Below, one piece after another: positions 1-7,130 of a stretch of DNA of 8,144 nt. The notes below the pieces were generated by a model, which was not told the DNA's origin, searched no databases, and saw only the letters and a list, made by a program, of their open reading frames with translations. The stretch lies in NCBI GenBank assembly GCA_001438985.1, contig LIAZ01000051.1, forward strand, positions 1-8,144. The letters are read 5' to 3'. Source of the DNA: Acidimicrobium sp. BACL17 MAG-120823-bin42 (lineage in GTDB: Bacteria; Actinomycetota; Acidimicrobiia; Acidimicrobiales; Ilumatobacteraceae). The translations under genes were made by a program, and so were the position numbers. Every line of letters starts with the position of its first letter. Position 1 is the stretch's first letter.

Positions 1-1659
1 GGTATCCCAGAACATCAATTGCGCATCGTTGCACCAAGTGTTGGTGGGGGTTTTGGTTCAAAGCTCGACGTGTATGCAGAAGAACTCCTGTGTTTGGCAC
101 TTTCCCGCAAGCACAATGTGCCAGTTCGTTGGGTTGAAGAACGCAGTGAAAACGCCCACGCCACGATCCACGGACGTGGACAGATACAACATGTTGAACT
201 TGCCGCAGACAGTGATGGCAAGCTGACCGCTGTTCGATTCCGCATTATTGCCGACATGGGCGCGTACTTGCAGTTGATCACCCCAGGAGTGCCCTTGCTT
301 GGAGCGTTCTTGTACGCAGGTGTGTATAACTTGCCTCAGGCATACGACTTCAGTTGCACGGGTGTATTTACCTCTCTTACACCTACCGATGCATACCGTG
401 GTGCAGGACGACCAGAAGCAACGTATGCAATCGAATGTGGCATGGATGCACTTGCCCGCAAAATGAATATTGATCCTTACGAATTACGCAAGCGCAACTT
501 CATTCAAAAAGAACAGTTCCCGTACACGGCATTTAGCGGCCTCACCTACGACTCGGGAGACCATGCGCTAGCAGCAGAAAAAGCAACGCAAATGGCTGAC
601 TATGCAGGCATTCGCGAGCAGCAGAAAACGCAAAATGTTCCTGGTGCAGCAAAGCGAATCGGCATCGGAATGGCTTCGTACTTTGAGATGTGCGGATTGG
701 CGCCATCGCGCGTACTTGCCTCACTGAACTACGGAGCCGGTGGTTGGGAAGCCGCAACGGTTCGCGTTCTTCCAACGGCAAAGGTGCAGGTGGTTACCGG
801 AACTTCGCCACATGGACAAGGTCACGAAACCTCGTGGGCAATGATTGCCTCGGAGAAACTCGGAATCCCAGTTGAAGATATTGATGTGTTGCATAGCGAC
901 ACCGCAATTGCACCACTTGGCATGGACACATATGGCTCGCGATCACTTCCCGTTGGTGGTGTTGCAATTGCCGGAGCATGCGACAAAGTGATTGAAAAGG
1001 CGCGTCTGATCGCTGCGCATCAACTTGAGTGTGCAGCAGATGACCTCGAGTTCGCGAATGGTCTTTTCAGCGTGAAGGGCTCGCCCGATCGTTCCTTGCC
1101 AATGGCTGCACTCGCCTTTGCCGCCTTCACTGCGCACAACTTGCCAGATGGTCTTGAACCAAACTTAGAAGCCCAGTACACCTACGATCCTCCAAACTTT
1201 TCGTGGCCGTTTGGTACACACATCTGCATTGTGGAAGTAGACGTTGAGACGGGCAAAGTTCAGGTACTCAAGTACGTGGCAATTGATGACTGTGGAAATC
1301 AGATCAATCCGCTCATCGTTGAAGGTCAGGTTCACGGTGGGGTAATCCAAGGACTTGCCCAAGCGCTATTTGAAGAAGCCGTCTACGACTCCGATGGAAA
1401 CCTGAAGACCACAACACTTGCCGAGTATCTCGTACCCGCAGCAAGCGACGTACCTTCCATCACCACTGGCCACACGATCACTCCTTCACCTACGAATCAG
1501 CTTGGAGTGAAAGGTGTGGGTGAAGCAGGAACCATCGGCGCGGCACCTGCAGTAATGAATGCGGTTATCGACGCGCTATCAGGACTTGGTGTTACCAGCA
1601 TGGCAATGCCGGCGTCACCACAAACCGTATGGCGCACCATCCAACAGGCGAAGAAATAG
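1..1659 (+). CDS. coxL: Molybdenum hydroxylase large subunit, form II CoxL-like (5' partial)
   Basis: This is the catalytic, molybdenum/MCD-binding subunit of the xanthine oxidase superfamily. The frame is open from base 1 and ends at TAG 1657-1659. The first visible residues (GIPEH...) already belong to the conserved interior, so the true start lies upstream; a TTG at 19 is not a start. 552 residues are visible, and family members run to about 780-800. Visible motifs, numbered from the window edge: GGGFGSK 15-21 (cofactor binding), AYRGAGR 131-137 (active-site loop), HGQGHE 271-276 and GVGEAG 505-510, whose Glu-508 is the expected catalytic glutamate. Form I CO dehydrogenases have AYxCSFR with a Cu-binding Cys; here that position is Gly, which defines form II. 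The FAD subunit follows 11 bases downstream. The L-then-M order matches the S-L-M order reported for form II clusters, so the 2Fe-2S subunit is expected upstream. The substrate is unknown and need not be CO. The family call is very secure. Confidence 0.96.
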   Translation, partial: GIPEHQLRIVAPSVGGGFGSKLDVYAEELLCLALSRKHNVPVRWVEERSENAHATIHGRGQIQHVELAADSDGKLTAVRFRIIADMGAYLQLITPGVPLLGAFLYAGVYNLPQAYDFSCTGVFTSLTPTDAYRGAGRPEATYAIECGMDALARKMNIDPYELRKRNFIQKEQFPYTAFSGLTYDSGDHALAAEKATQMADYAGIREQQKTQNVPGAAKRIGIGMASYFEMCGLAPSRVLASLNYGAGGWEAATVRVLPTAKVQVVTGTSPHGQGHETSWAMIASEKLGIPVEDIDVLHSDTAIAPLGMDTYGSRSLPVGGVAIAGACDKVIEKARLIAAHQLECAADDLEFANGLFSVKGSPDRSLPMAALAFAAFTAHNLPDGLEPNLEAQYTYDPPNFSWPFGTHICIVEVDVETGKVQVLKYVAIDDCGNQINPLIVEGQVHGGVIQGLAQALFEEAVYDSDGNLKTTTLAEYLVPAASDVPSITTGHTITPSPTNQLGVKGVGEAGTIGAAPAVMNAVIDALSGLGVTSMAMPASPQTVWRTIQQAKK

Positions 1660-1663
1660 AGGA
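1658..1663 (+). promoter_or_regulatory. Ribosome binding site of the medium-subunit gene
   Basis: AGAGGA overlaps the stop codon of the large-subunit gene and lies 7 bases before the GTG at 1671. It decides the start. An in-frame ATG at 1629 lies inside the upstream gene, and using it would add 14 residues (MAHHPTGEEIEDTT) that do not resemble the family N-terminus. Confidence 0.7.
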
Positions 1664-1670
1664 CACGACA

Positions 1671-2492
1671 GTGATACCAGCAGCATTTGATTTCAAGCGA
1701 GCATCGTCAGCAGCAGAGGCCATTTCACTCATGGGTGAATATGGCGATGAAGCAAAACTCTTGGCCGGTGGCCACAGTTTGATACCGCTCATGAAACTTC
1801 GTTTGGCACAACCAGCCATGCTCATCGACATTGGTCGCATTACCGACCTGTCGTACGTCAAGGACGCAGGTGACCACATCGCCATTGGTGCATTAACGCG
1901 ACACATGGATGTAGAGAAGTCAGAAATCGTAAAACAGCACGTGCCACTGCTTGCTCACGCTGCCAGCCACGTTGGCGACGCCCAAGTGCGACACCGGGGA
2001 ACCATTGGCGGATCACTCGCCCACGCCGACTCGGCAAGCGATTTACCTGCCACCACGCTTGCCCTCGGTGCAACGTATGTCGTACAAGGACCAAACGGGC
2101 AACGACAGATTGCAGCCAAAGATTTCTACAAAGGCTTCCTCGAAAGCGCGCTTGCTCCAGATGAACTACTCGTTGAAATTCGCGTTCCAAAAACGTCGGG
2201 TGGATGGAGCTTCCAAAAGTTCAACCGTCGTGCACAAGACTGGGCAATTGTTGGTGTTGCAGCATGGCGCAACGGCAAAGAATCTGGTGTCGCATTAGTC
2301 AACATGGGATCGACGCCGATCCTTGCCACTGGTGTCAGTGCAGCACTTGCTAACGGTGCATCCATTGCCGATGCCGCCGAGCTTGCCGCGAACGAAGCAG
2401 AACCACAAAACGACTTGAATGCATCGAGTGAATACCGCACCCATCTGGCAAAGGTGCTCGTGCGCCGTGCCCTGGAAGAAGCCAGCAACTAA
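1671..2492 (+). CDS. coxM: Molybdenum hydroxylase FAD-binding medium subunit, CoxM-like
   Basis: This is the flavoprotein subunit, which passes electrons from the Mo site via the 2Fe-2S clusters of the small subunit to an acceptor. It has 273 residues, slightly short of the usual 280-290. The GTG start gives (M)IPAAFDFKRASS, the normal family N-terminus, and has a well-placed AGAGGA upstream. The two FAD-pyrophosphate motifs are AGGHSLIP at 32-39 and TIGGSLAHADSASDLPA at 111-127. KFNRRAQDWAIVGVA at 183-197 and the C-terminal YRTHLAKVLVRRAL at 255-268 are also typical of the CoxM/CutM C-terminal domain. It is presumably cotranscribed and translationally coupled with the large-subunit gene, only 11 bases upstream. 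The gene ends 10 bases before the end of the opposing SDR gene, so the structural operon appears to stop here. Confidence 0.95.
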   Translation: MIPAAFDFKRASSAAEAISLMGEYGDEAKLLAGGHSLIPLMKLRLAQPAMLIDIGRITDLSYVKDAGDHIAIGALTRHMDVEKSEIVKQHVPLLAHAASHVGDAQVRHRGTIGGSLAHADSASDLPATTLALGATYVVQGPNGQRQIAAKDFYKGFLESALAPDELLVEIRVPKTSGGWSFQKFNRRAQDWAIVGVAAWRNGKESGVALVNMGSTPILATGVSAALANGASIADAAELAANEAEPQNDLNASSEYRTHLAKVLVRRALEEASN

Positions 2493-2502
2493 GTTCTCGC
2501 GA

Positions 2503-3246
2503 TTACATCAATCCCGGATACGCACCACCATCAACATGGAGGTGCGTCCCGGTAACAAACTTTGCTTGCTCGCTGCACAAAAATGCAACGACACTGCCAA
2601 AGTCCTGTGGGTCGCCTACAACGCCCGCTGGAATTCCTTGCGCGGCACCTTCCATTGATCCATACAGTTGCTTTATTCGATCAGTGGCGTGTGTTCCTGG
2701 TTGCACCGTGTTTACCGTGACACCATCGCCTGCAACTTCGGTTGACACAGTTTTCAAAAATGCAGTTAAGCCCGCGCGCGCAGTGCTGGACAAAATGAGG
2801 TTGGCAAACGGTTGACGCACTGCTGTACTGGTGATGGCCACTACTCGGCCCCAGCGTTGCTGCTGCATTGCAGGAATCACTTCTTTGCACATCGCAACGG
2901 TTGCAAGCATCGAACGCTCGATTGCTGCTGGATACACGCTGAGATCTGTTGATGCGAAGTTTCCGGCAGGCGGACCCCCGCCGTTTGCCACCAAAATGTC
3001 AATCCGACCCAACGTTGTGTGTGCTTCGCGAACGAATGCCAATGCCCCTTCAACGGTCGATACATCTGCCACCACACCAACGCATCCATGGCCAATTTCA
3101 CGTGCCGCTGTGGCAACCCGGTCGGCATCGCGACTACAGATCACGACACGCACCCCCTCATTTGCCAGGGCCTTGGCCGTGGCAAAACCAAGTCCGGCCG
3201 AAGCGGCTGCAACTGCCGCGGTTCGTTGCGAAATTCCAAGTTCCAT
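2503..3246 (-). CDS. SDR-fold protein with atypical catalytic residues
   Basis: A 247-residue protein of the short-chain dehydrogenase/reductase superfamily, read from ATG 3246 to TAA 2505-2503. The frame stays open to 3306, but the extra 20 residues would overlap the neighbouring start, and MELGISQRTA fits the family N-terminus. The Rossmann fold is clear: the usual TGxxxGxG is AAASAGLG at 13-20, NNAG is ANGG at 87-90 followed by GPPAGNF, and a C-terminal VTGTHLHVDGGAYPG lies at 231-245. The catalytic tetrad Asn-Ser-Tyr-Lys aligns with Ser-112, Ser-140, Ser-153 and Arg-157, so only Ser-140 is kept. From memory, a subgroup of FabG-like SDRs carries similar non-YxxxK sites (an SNxxR-type motif). 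The fold is therefore secure, but ordinary NAD(P)H alcohol/ketone chemistry is doubtful. It is convergent with the CoxM-like gene and divergent from the FAD oxidoreductase, with 58 bases between starts. No strong Shine-Dalgarno is seen. The substrate is unknown. Confidence 0.9.
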   Translation of the reverse strand: MELGISQRTAAVAAASAGLGFATAKALANEGVRVVICSRDADRVATAAREIGHGCVGVVADVSTVEGALAFVREAHTTLGRIDILVANGGGPPAGNFASTDLSVYPAAIERSMLATVAMCKEVIPAMQQQRWGRVVAITSTAVRQPFANLILSSTARAGLTAFLKTVSTEVAGDGVTVNTVQPGTHATDRIKQLYGSMEGAAQGIPAGVVGDPQDFGSVVAFLCSEQAKFVTGTHLHVDGGAYPGLM

Positions 3247-3304
3247 CAGGCAAACGCTACTTGCCGCACTGCTACTGTTGACCCAGTTAGGTGGTGAGAA
3301 ACCC
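3247..3304. promoter_or_regulatory. Divergent intergenic region between SDR and FAD oxidoreductase genes
   Basis: These 58 bases separate two divergent start codons, so promoters for one or both transcripts should lie here or just inside the neighbouring genes. I found no convincing -35/-10 pair in either direction: TTGCCG at 3261 and TTGACC at 3278 resemble -35 boxes, but no good -10 follows before the ribosome binding site at 3289. I saw no clear inverted repeat that could serve as an operator. The call rests on gene orientation only. Confidence 0.35.
3289..3298 (+). promoter_or_regulatory. Ribosome binding site of the FAD oxidoreductase gene
   Basis: The purine-rich AGGTGGTGAG lies 6 bases before ATG 3305. 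It supports that start over the long upstream extension of the same frame, which runs antisense through the SDR gene. Confidence 0.6.
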
Positions 3305-4726
3305 ATGGGTGGGTATCAACAAGACGAGCGTTTTTTGGACGCGATCGCGGACGCCGATTCCTTTCCGTATTGGTTTGACGACGCAGACGAACCAGAGTCG
3401 AACCCCATGCTGGTGCACGCCGAAACGTGCGACCTATGCATCGTGGGTGGCGGTTACACCGGACTATGGACAGCCATCTTGGCCAAAGAGCGCGACCCTG
3501 ATCGCGACGTGGTCTTAATCGAGGCACATGAGATTGGGTCTGCTGCAAGCGGACGCAACGGCGGCTTCATGGACTCGAGCTTGACGCACGGAATCGCCAA
3601 CGCGCAACAACGGTTTCCTGATGAGGTTGGTCTGCTCGAAGACCTTGGCCTCGAGAACATGAACGAGATTGAAGCGGCAATCAAGCGCTACAACATCGAT
3701 TGCGACTTTGAGCGCAATGGTGTGATCGAAATTGCGAGCACACGACATTCGGCCACATATCTCGACGAACTCATCGACGACTATCACCAACTTGTTGAGT
3801 TTGGCCACAAAGTGGAATGGCTCGATGAGGTTGCATTGCGCAAAGAAGTGGCTTCACCAATATTTACGGGTGGAATGTGGTGCAAAGACACTGCTGCACT
3901 TGTTGACCCTGCGCGCCTTGCGTGGGGTTTAAAGCGTGCCGCAGAACAACTTGGCGTGCGCATTTACGAAGACACCAAAGCAATCGGCCTCGACTATTCG
4001 CCAGGCGGAATTGTGGTCGAGACCCCGTTATCAAAAGTTGATGCCAAACGAGTAGCACTCGCAACGAACGCGTTTAAGCCTCTACTGCGTCGCATGCACA
4101 ACTACATTGCCCCCGTATACGACTATTGCTTAACCACCGAGCCACTCACACCGCAACAACTCGAGAGCATTGGTTGGAAGAACCGTCAAGGTTTGTCGGA
4201 TATCTCGAATCAGTTTCACTACTACCGACTCACCGCTGACAATCGCATTTTGTGGGGCGGATACGACGCCGTGTATTTCTTTGGTGGCAAAGTCAACGCC
4301 GAACTCGAATCGCGCCCCGAAACCTGGGCAAAACTTTCGCAACACTTCTTTGAAACGTTTCCGCAATTAGAAGGTGTGCGCTTCTCGCATGCGTGGGGCG
4401 GCGCGATTGATACATGCAGTCGATACAGCGTGTTTTGGGGCCAAGCCATGCGCGACCGAGTGGCGTACGCCATTGGGTACACAGGGCTCGGTGTAGCGAG
4501 TTCACGCTTTGGCGCAGAAGTGATGCTGGACATGATCGATGGTCTCAAAACTCCTGCAACGCAATCCAAGTTTGTGCAAAGCAAGCCATTGCCCTTCCCT
4601 CCCGAGCCGTTTCGATTCATTGGCATTCAGGCCACACGCTGGTCGCTCAACCGCGAGGACAAATCGGGCAAACGCAACCTGTGGCTACGCAGCCTCGACC
4701 GCCTCGGTCTGGGCTTCGATTCATGA
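3305..4726 (+). CDS. FAD-dependent oxidoreductase, glycine/D-amino-acid oxidase (DAO) type
   Basis: A 473-residue soluble flavoprotein of the DAO family, which oxidises C-N bonds of amino acids or amines, usually giving an imine/aldehyde plus reduced FAD. After a 42-residue N-terminal segment comes the FAD-binding Rossmann element, with IVGGGYTG at 46-53 and the ribose-binding acid Glu-73. The DAO-type loop SGRNGGFM is at 82-89. Near the C-terminus, GYTGLGVASSRFG begins at 391, the second FAD-contact segment. The tail, with PFPPEPFRF and ending LDRLGLGFDS, is one I associate with actinobacterial members. The closest named relatives by motif are PuuB-like gamma-glutamylputrescine oxidases, but the residues that would fix a substrate cannot be judged. 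The start is supported by the AGGTGGTGAG site. It appears to head an operon with the CoxD-, CoxE- and XdhC-like genes; the next gene starts 24 bases downstream. No signal peptide or membrane segment is seen. The family call is secure, the substrate open. Confidence 0.93.
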   Translation: MGGYQQDERFLDAIADADSFPYWFDDADEPESNPMLVHAETCDLCIVGGGYTGLWTAILAKERDPDRDVVLIEAHEIGSAASGRNGGFMDSSLTHGIANAQQRFPDEVGLLEDLGLENMNEIEAAIKRYNIDCDFERNGVIEIASTRHSATYLDELIDDYHQLVEFGHKVEWLDEVALRKEVASPIFTGGMWCKDTAALVDPARLAWGLKRAAEQLGVRIYEDTKAIGLDYSPGGIVVETPLSKVDAKRVALATNAFKPLLRRMHNYIAPVYDYCLTTEPLTPQQLESIGWKNRQGLSDISNQFHYYRLTADNRILWGGYDAVYFFGGKVNAELESRPETWAKLSQHFFETFPQLEGVRFSHAWGGAIDTCSRYSVFWGQAMRDRVAYAIGYTGLGVASSRFGAEVMLDMIDGLKTPATQSKFVQSKPLPFPPEPFRFIGIQATRWSLNREDKSGKRNLWLRSLDRLGLGFDS

Positions 4727-4746
4727 TGGCACTGCGCCTAACCTGA
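4723..4746 (+). other. Possible seven-codon coupling mini-ORF before the ATPase gene
   Basis: ATGATG overlaps the stop of the FAD oxidoreductase gene (ATGA at 4723-4726) and begins a seven-codon frame, MMALRLT, that ends with TGA at 4744-4746. The ATPase start follows 4 bases later. The ATPase gene has no visible Shine-Dalgarno, so a terminating and re-initiating ribosome could help translation. This is inference from arrangement alone, and short frames of this kind often occur by chance. Confidence 0.15.
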
Positions 4747-4750
4747 ACGC

Positions 4751-5674
4751 ATGGCATCGACGAACTTCCAATCAGTGGATCAGGTTCGTAGCGCGTTAGC
4801 CGAGCAGCAGTACCTAGCCGACGAAGGCCTTGCAACAGCGGTGTATCTCACGCTTGCACTGAAGCGGCCATTGCTGCTTGAAGGCGAAGCAGGTGTTGGC
4901 AAAACCGAACTGGCAAAAGTGATTGCGGCCATGACCGGAGGCGAACTGATTCGCCTGCAGTGCTACGAAGGTATCGATGCATCGCAAGCGGTGTACGACT
5001 GGGATTACTCGCGGCAGTTGCTCCATCTACGTGCGGCAGAGGCAACAGGTGAAGCAACAAGCAAGAAGACATCCGAACTTGAAGGCGAGTTATACAACGA
5101 GCGCTTCCTGATTAAGCGTGCGTTGTTGCGCGCGATCGATCAGCGCGAAACTCCAGCTGTGTTGCTGATTGATGAAATTGACCGTGCCGATGACGAGTTC
5201 GAGGCCTACCTGCTTGAAATTTTGTCTGATTTTCAAGTCACCATTCCCGAGTTGGGCACCTTTAGCACCACTCGCCCACCCATCGTGGTGCTCACATCCA
5301 ACCGCACACGCGATGTTCACGATGCACTCAAGCGCCGTTGCCTGTATCACTGGGTGGATCACCCAAGTTTCGAACGCGAGGTCGCCATCGTGCGCATGCG
5401 CGTGCCACAAATTGCCGAATCACTCGCCAAACAAGTTGCTGCTGCTGTCGAACACATGCGGTCGCTCAATTTGTATAAGCCCCCTGGGGTTGCCGAAACC
5501 ATTGACTGGGCAACCGCTCTTGCTCAACTTGGTGCACGTGAACTCAACGAATCCGTGGTGTCGGCAACGCTTGGCGCCGTGCTCAAATACCGAGAAGATC
5601 ATGATCGTGTGCGCGAACAAGGCATTGCACAACTCGTTGCCCAGGCATTTGACCGCGGCCTGTTGCACGGTTAA
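4751..5674 (+). CDS. coxD: MoxR-family AAA+ ATPase, CoxD-like
   Basis: A 307-residue cytoplasmic AAA+ ATPase of the MoxR/CoxD type. The Walker A motif GEAGVGKT is at 45-52 and Walker B LLIDEID at 138-144, with Asp-141 and Glu-142. Sensor 1 is in LTSNRTRD at 181-188, and an arginine-finger region LKRRCLYHW lies at 193-201. In Oligotropha carboxidovorans CoxD is required to mature the Mo-Cu site of CO dehydrogenase and works with the VWA protein CoxE. Here it is immediately followed by a VWA gene, 3 bases away, which supports the same partnership. Since the large subunit is form II, the client here would be a non-Cu Mo hydroxylase. ATG 4751 is the earliest possible start near the domain because TAA at 4739-4741 closes the frame just upstream. 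No Shine-Dalgarno is evident. The length matches the family. The role as chaperone of this particular enzyme is inferred from context. Confidence 0.94.
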   Translation: MASTNFQSVDQVRSALAEQQYLADEGLATAVYLTLALKRPLLLEGEAGVGKTELAKVIAAMTGGELIRLQCYEGIDASQAVYDWDYSRQLLHLRAAEATGEATSKKTSELEGELYNERFLIKRALLRAIDQRETPAVLLIDEIDRADDEFEAYLLEILSDFQVTIPELGTFSTTRPPIVVLTSNRTRDVHDALKRRCLYHWVDHPSFEREVAIVRMRVPQIAESLAKQVAAAVEHMRSLNLYKPPGVAETIDWATALAQLGARELNESVVSATLGAVLKYREDHDRVREQGIAQLVAQAFDRGLLHG

Positions 5675-5677
5675 CAC

Positions 5678-6799
5678 GTGACCAGTGCGCTCGCCTCGTC
5701 ACCCGAAGAAATAGCCGTTTCATTTGCCCGTGTTTTGCGTGGTGTGGGATTACTCGTTCCACTCGACTCTGTACTGACATTTGTTCACGCTCTCGACATC
5801 GTTGCCCTCGACAATCGTTCCGATGTGTACTGGTCTGCGCGCACCACACTGATTCGACGACCCGAAGATCAACCAATTTTTGATCGCGCATTTGCGGTGT
5901 TTTGGGATCAGCGACACAGTGATGCGAGCGCCGAGGATCAACCTCCGCAACACATCACGTTGTTGATTGATGACGAATCAGGCGATGACCAAAGTGCCGG
6001 CGAATACGACACCAACCCCGCTGTGCACCTGCGATTTTCTGCAGCAGAATCACTGCGCACCAAAGACTTCGCACAATACGACGACACCGAACTTGCACAA
6101 GCCCAGCAACTGATGCAAGCACTGCGGTTTGCAGGACCGCCCCGATCATCATTGCGATTGACATCGGCAAAACGCATTGGCTCGCGCCACGACTTACGCA
6201 CAACCGTTCGAGCATCACTACGTCATGGTGGCGAACCCATGCGTCTGCACTGGAAACAACCAACCGATCGCTTGCGTCGCATTGTTGTGTTGCTTGATAT
6301 CTCGGGAAGCATGGAGCCATACGCTCGTGCGCTGCTGCGGTTTATGCATGCAGCAGTTGCCGGCCGTCAACGCGTTGAAGCGTTTGCCTTCAGCACTCGC
6401 CTCACCCGCCTGACAAAAGAACTTCGTAACCGCGACCCAGATAAAGCCATTGCCCGTGCTGCACAGCAAGTGCCCGACTGGAGTGGTGGCACGCGACTTG
6501 GCGAAAGCCTGCGCAAGTTCAACGACACCTGGGGAGTGCGCGGCATGGCTCGCGGCGCAATTGTGATTGTGCTCTCTGATGGCTGGGACCGCGGCAACCC
6601 CGAGCTACTCGCCGAACAAATGCAGCGCTTGCAGCGAGTTTCGCATCGCCTGATTTGGGTCAACCCGCTGAAAGTAACGCCGGGATATGCGCCACTGGCC
6701 AAGGGGATGGCTGCCGCCCTTCCCTACATCGACAACTTTGTTGAGGGTCATTCGATTGAGGCGATGGAACGCCTCACACGCGTCATTTCTGCCGATTGA
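5678..6799 (+). CDS. coxE: VWA-domain protein, CoxE-like
   Basis: A 373-residue protein with an N-terminal helical region (about 1-80), an acidic low-complexity stretch (about 81-112, with DDESGDDQ), and a C-terminal von Willebrand factor A domain (about 200-370). The MIDAS metal site is visible: DISGSM at 207-212, the threonine in GGTRLGESL at 270-278, and the aspartate in LSDGWDRGN at 299-307. MoxR ATPases commonly pair with such VWA proteins, which are thought to recruit the ATPase to its client; in the cox cluster the pair matures the Mo active site. The start is GTG 5678, three bases after the ATPase stop, with no clear Shine-Dalgarno, so translational coupling is likely. There is no signal peptide or transmembrane segment. 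The next gene starts 8 bases after the stop. Identification is secure; the function in this locus is inferred from neighbours. Confidence 0.93.
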   Translation: MTSALASSPEEIAVSFARVLRGVGLLVPLDSVLTFVHALDIVALDNRSDVYWSARTTLIRRPEDQPIFDRAFAVFWDQRHSDASAEDQPPQHITLLIDDESGDDQSAGEYDTNPAVHLRFSAAESLRTKDFAQYDDTELAQAQQLMQALRFAGPPRSSLRLTSAKRIGSRHDLRTTVRASLRHGGEPMRLHWKQPTDRLRRIVVLLDISGSMEPYARALLRFMHAAVAGRQRVEAFAFSTRLTRLTKELRNRDPDKAIARAAQQVPDWSGGTRLGESLRKFNDTWGVRGMARGAIVIVLSDGWDRGNPELLAEQMQRLQRVSHRLIWVNPLKVTPGYAPLAKGMAAALPYIDNFVEGHSIEAMERLTRVISAD

Positions 6800-6807
6800 C
6801 TGGAACT

Positions 6808-7125
6808 ATGCGCGATCTACTTGATGACCTCGACCGCTGGAAGGCACAAGGCAAACCGATTGCGATCGCCCGCGTGATTGACATTGAAGGATCAGGCCCG
6901 CGCGACCCAGGTGCAGCAATGGCAGTGAATGGCGACGGTGAAGTAATTGGCTCTGTCAGTGGTGGTTGCGTCGAAGGCGCAGTGGTAGCCGAGGCGTTAA
7001 CTATCCTGCACGGTGACAACCAGCCACGACTCGTCACGTTTGGCTATTCCGACGACGAAGCGTTTGCCGTTGGGCTGACATGTGGCGGAATCATTCACCT
7101 CTTTATCCAGCCACTTACCTGGTAG
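6808..7125 (+). CDS. Stand-alone XdhC/CoxI-domain protein
   Basis: A 105-residue protein consisting only of the XdhC/CoxI N-terminal domain. The recognisable motifs are EGSGPRDPGAAMAV at 27-40, GSVSGGCVEGAVV at 48-60 and GLTCGG at 89-94, which contain the two cysteines (54 and 92) typical of the domain. XdhC proteins bind molybdenum cofactor, assist its sulfuration and pass it to xanthine-dehydrogenase-family enzymes, so this fits maturation of the hydroxylase encoded upstream. A TTG at 6796 overlapping the previous stop would add four residues, but ATG 6808 gives the usual MRDLLDDLDRW start and is preferred. The Rossmann domain normally fused behind this domain is absent; a separate XdhC-like gene follows 5 bases downstream. 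The protein ends right after the domain (HLFIQPLTW) at a clean stop, so it looks complete, not truncated. Confidence 0.88.
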   Translation: MRDLLDDLDRWKAQGKPIAIARVIDIEGSGPRDPGAAMAVNGDGEVIGSVSGGCVEGAVVAEALTILHGDNQPRLVTFGYSDDEAFAVGLTCGGIIHLFIQPLTW

Positions 7126-7130
7126 CCGCC

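Noticed and set aside
19..21. TTG as the start of the large subunit
   Set aside because: The frame is open to base 1 and the residues before it (GIPEHQ) are conserved family sequence, so the gene is cut by the window edge.
1858..2488. Long minus-strand open frames inside the medium-subunit gene
   Set aside because: They are shadows of a well-identified gene, with no family resemblance in their translations.
3261..3289. A sigma-70-type promoter (TTGCCG or TTGACC as the -35 box)
   Set aside because: No reasonable -10 hexamer occurs at the right distance before the ribosome binding site.
2831..3304. Open frame upstream of and continuous with the FAD oxidoreductase, which would give a 631-residue protein
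   Set aside because: It is antisense to the SDR gene, its 158 residues are rich in Arg, Thr, Ala and Pro with no family resemblance, and the ATG at 3305 has a ribosome binding site and gives the normal N-terminus.
3247..3306. Longer SDR protein starting at 3306
   Set aside because: The additional 20 residues do not resemble the SDR N-terminus and would overlap the start codon of the divergent oxidase.
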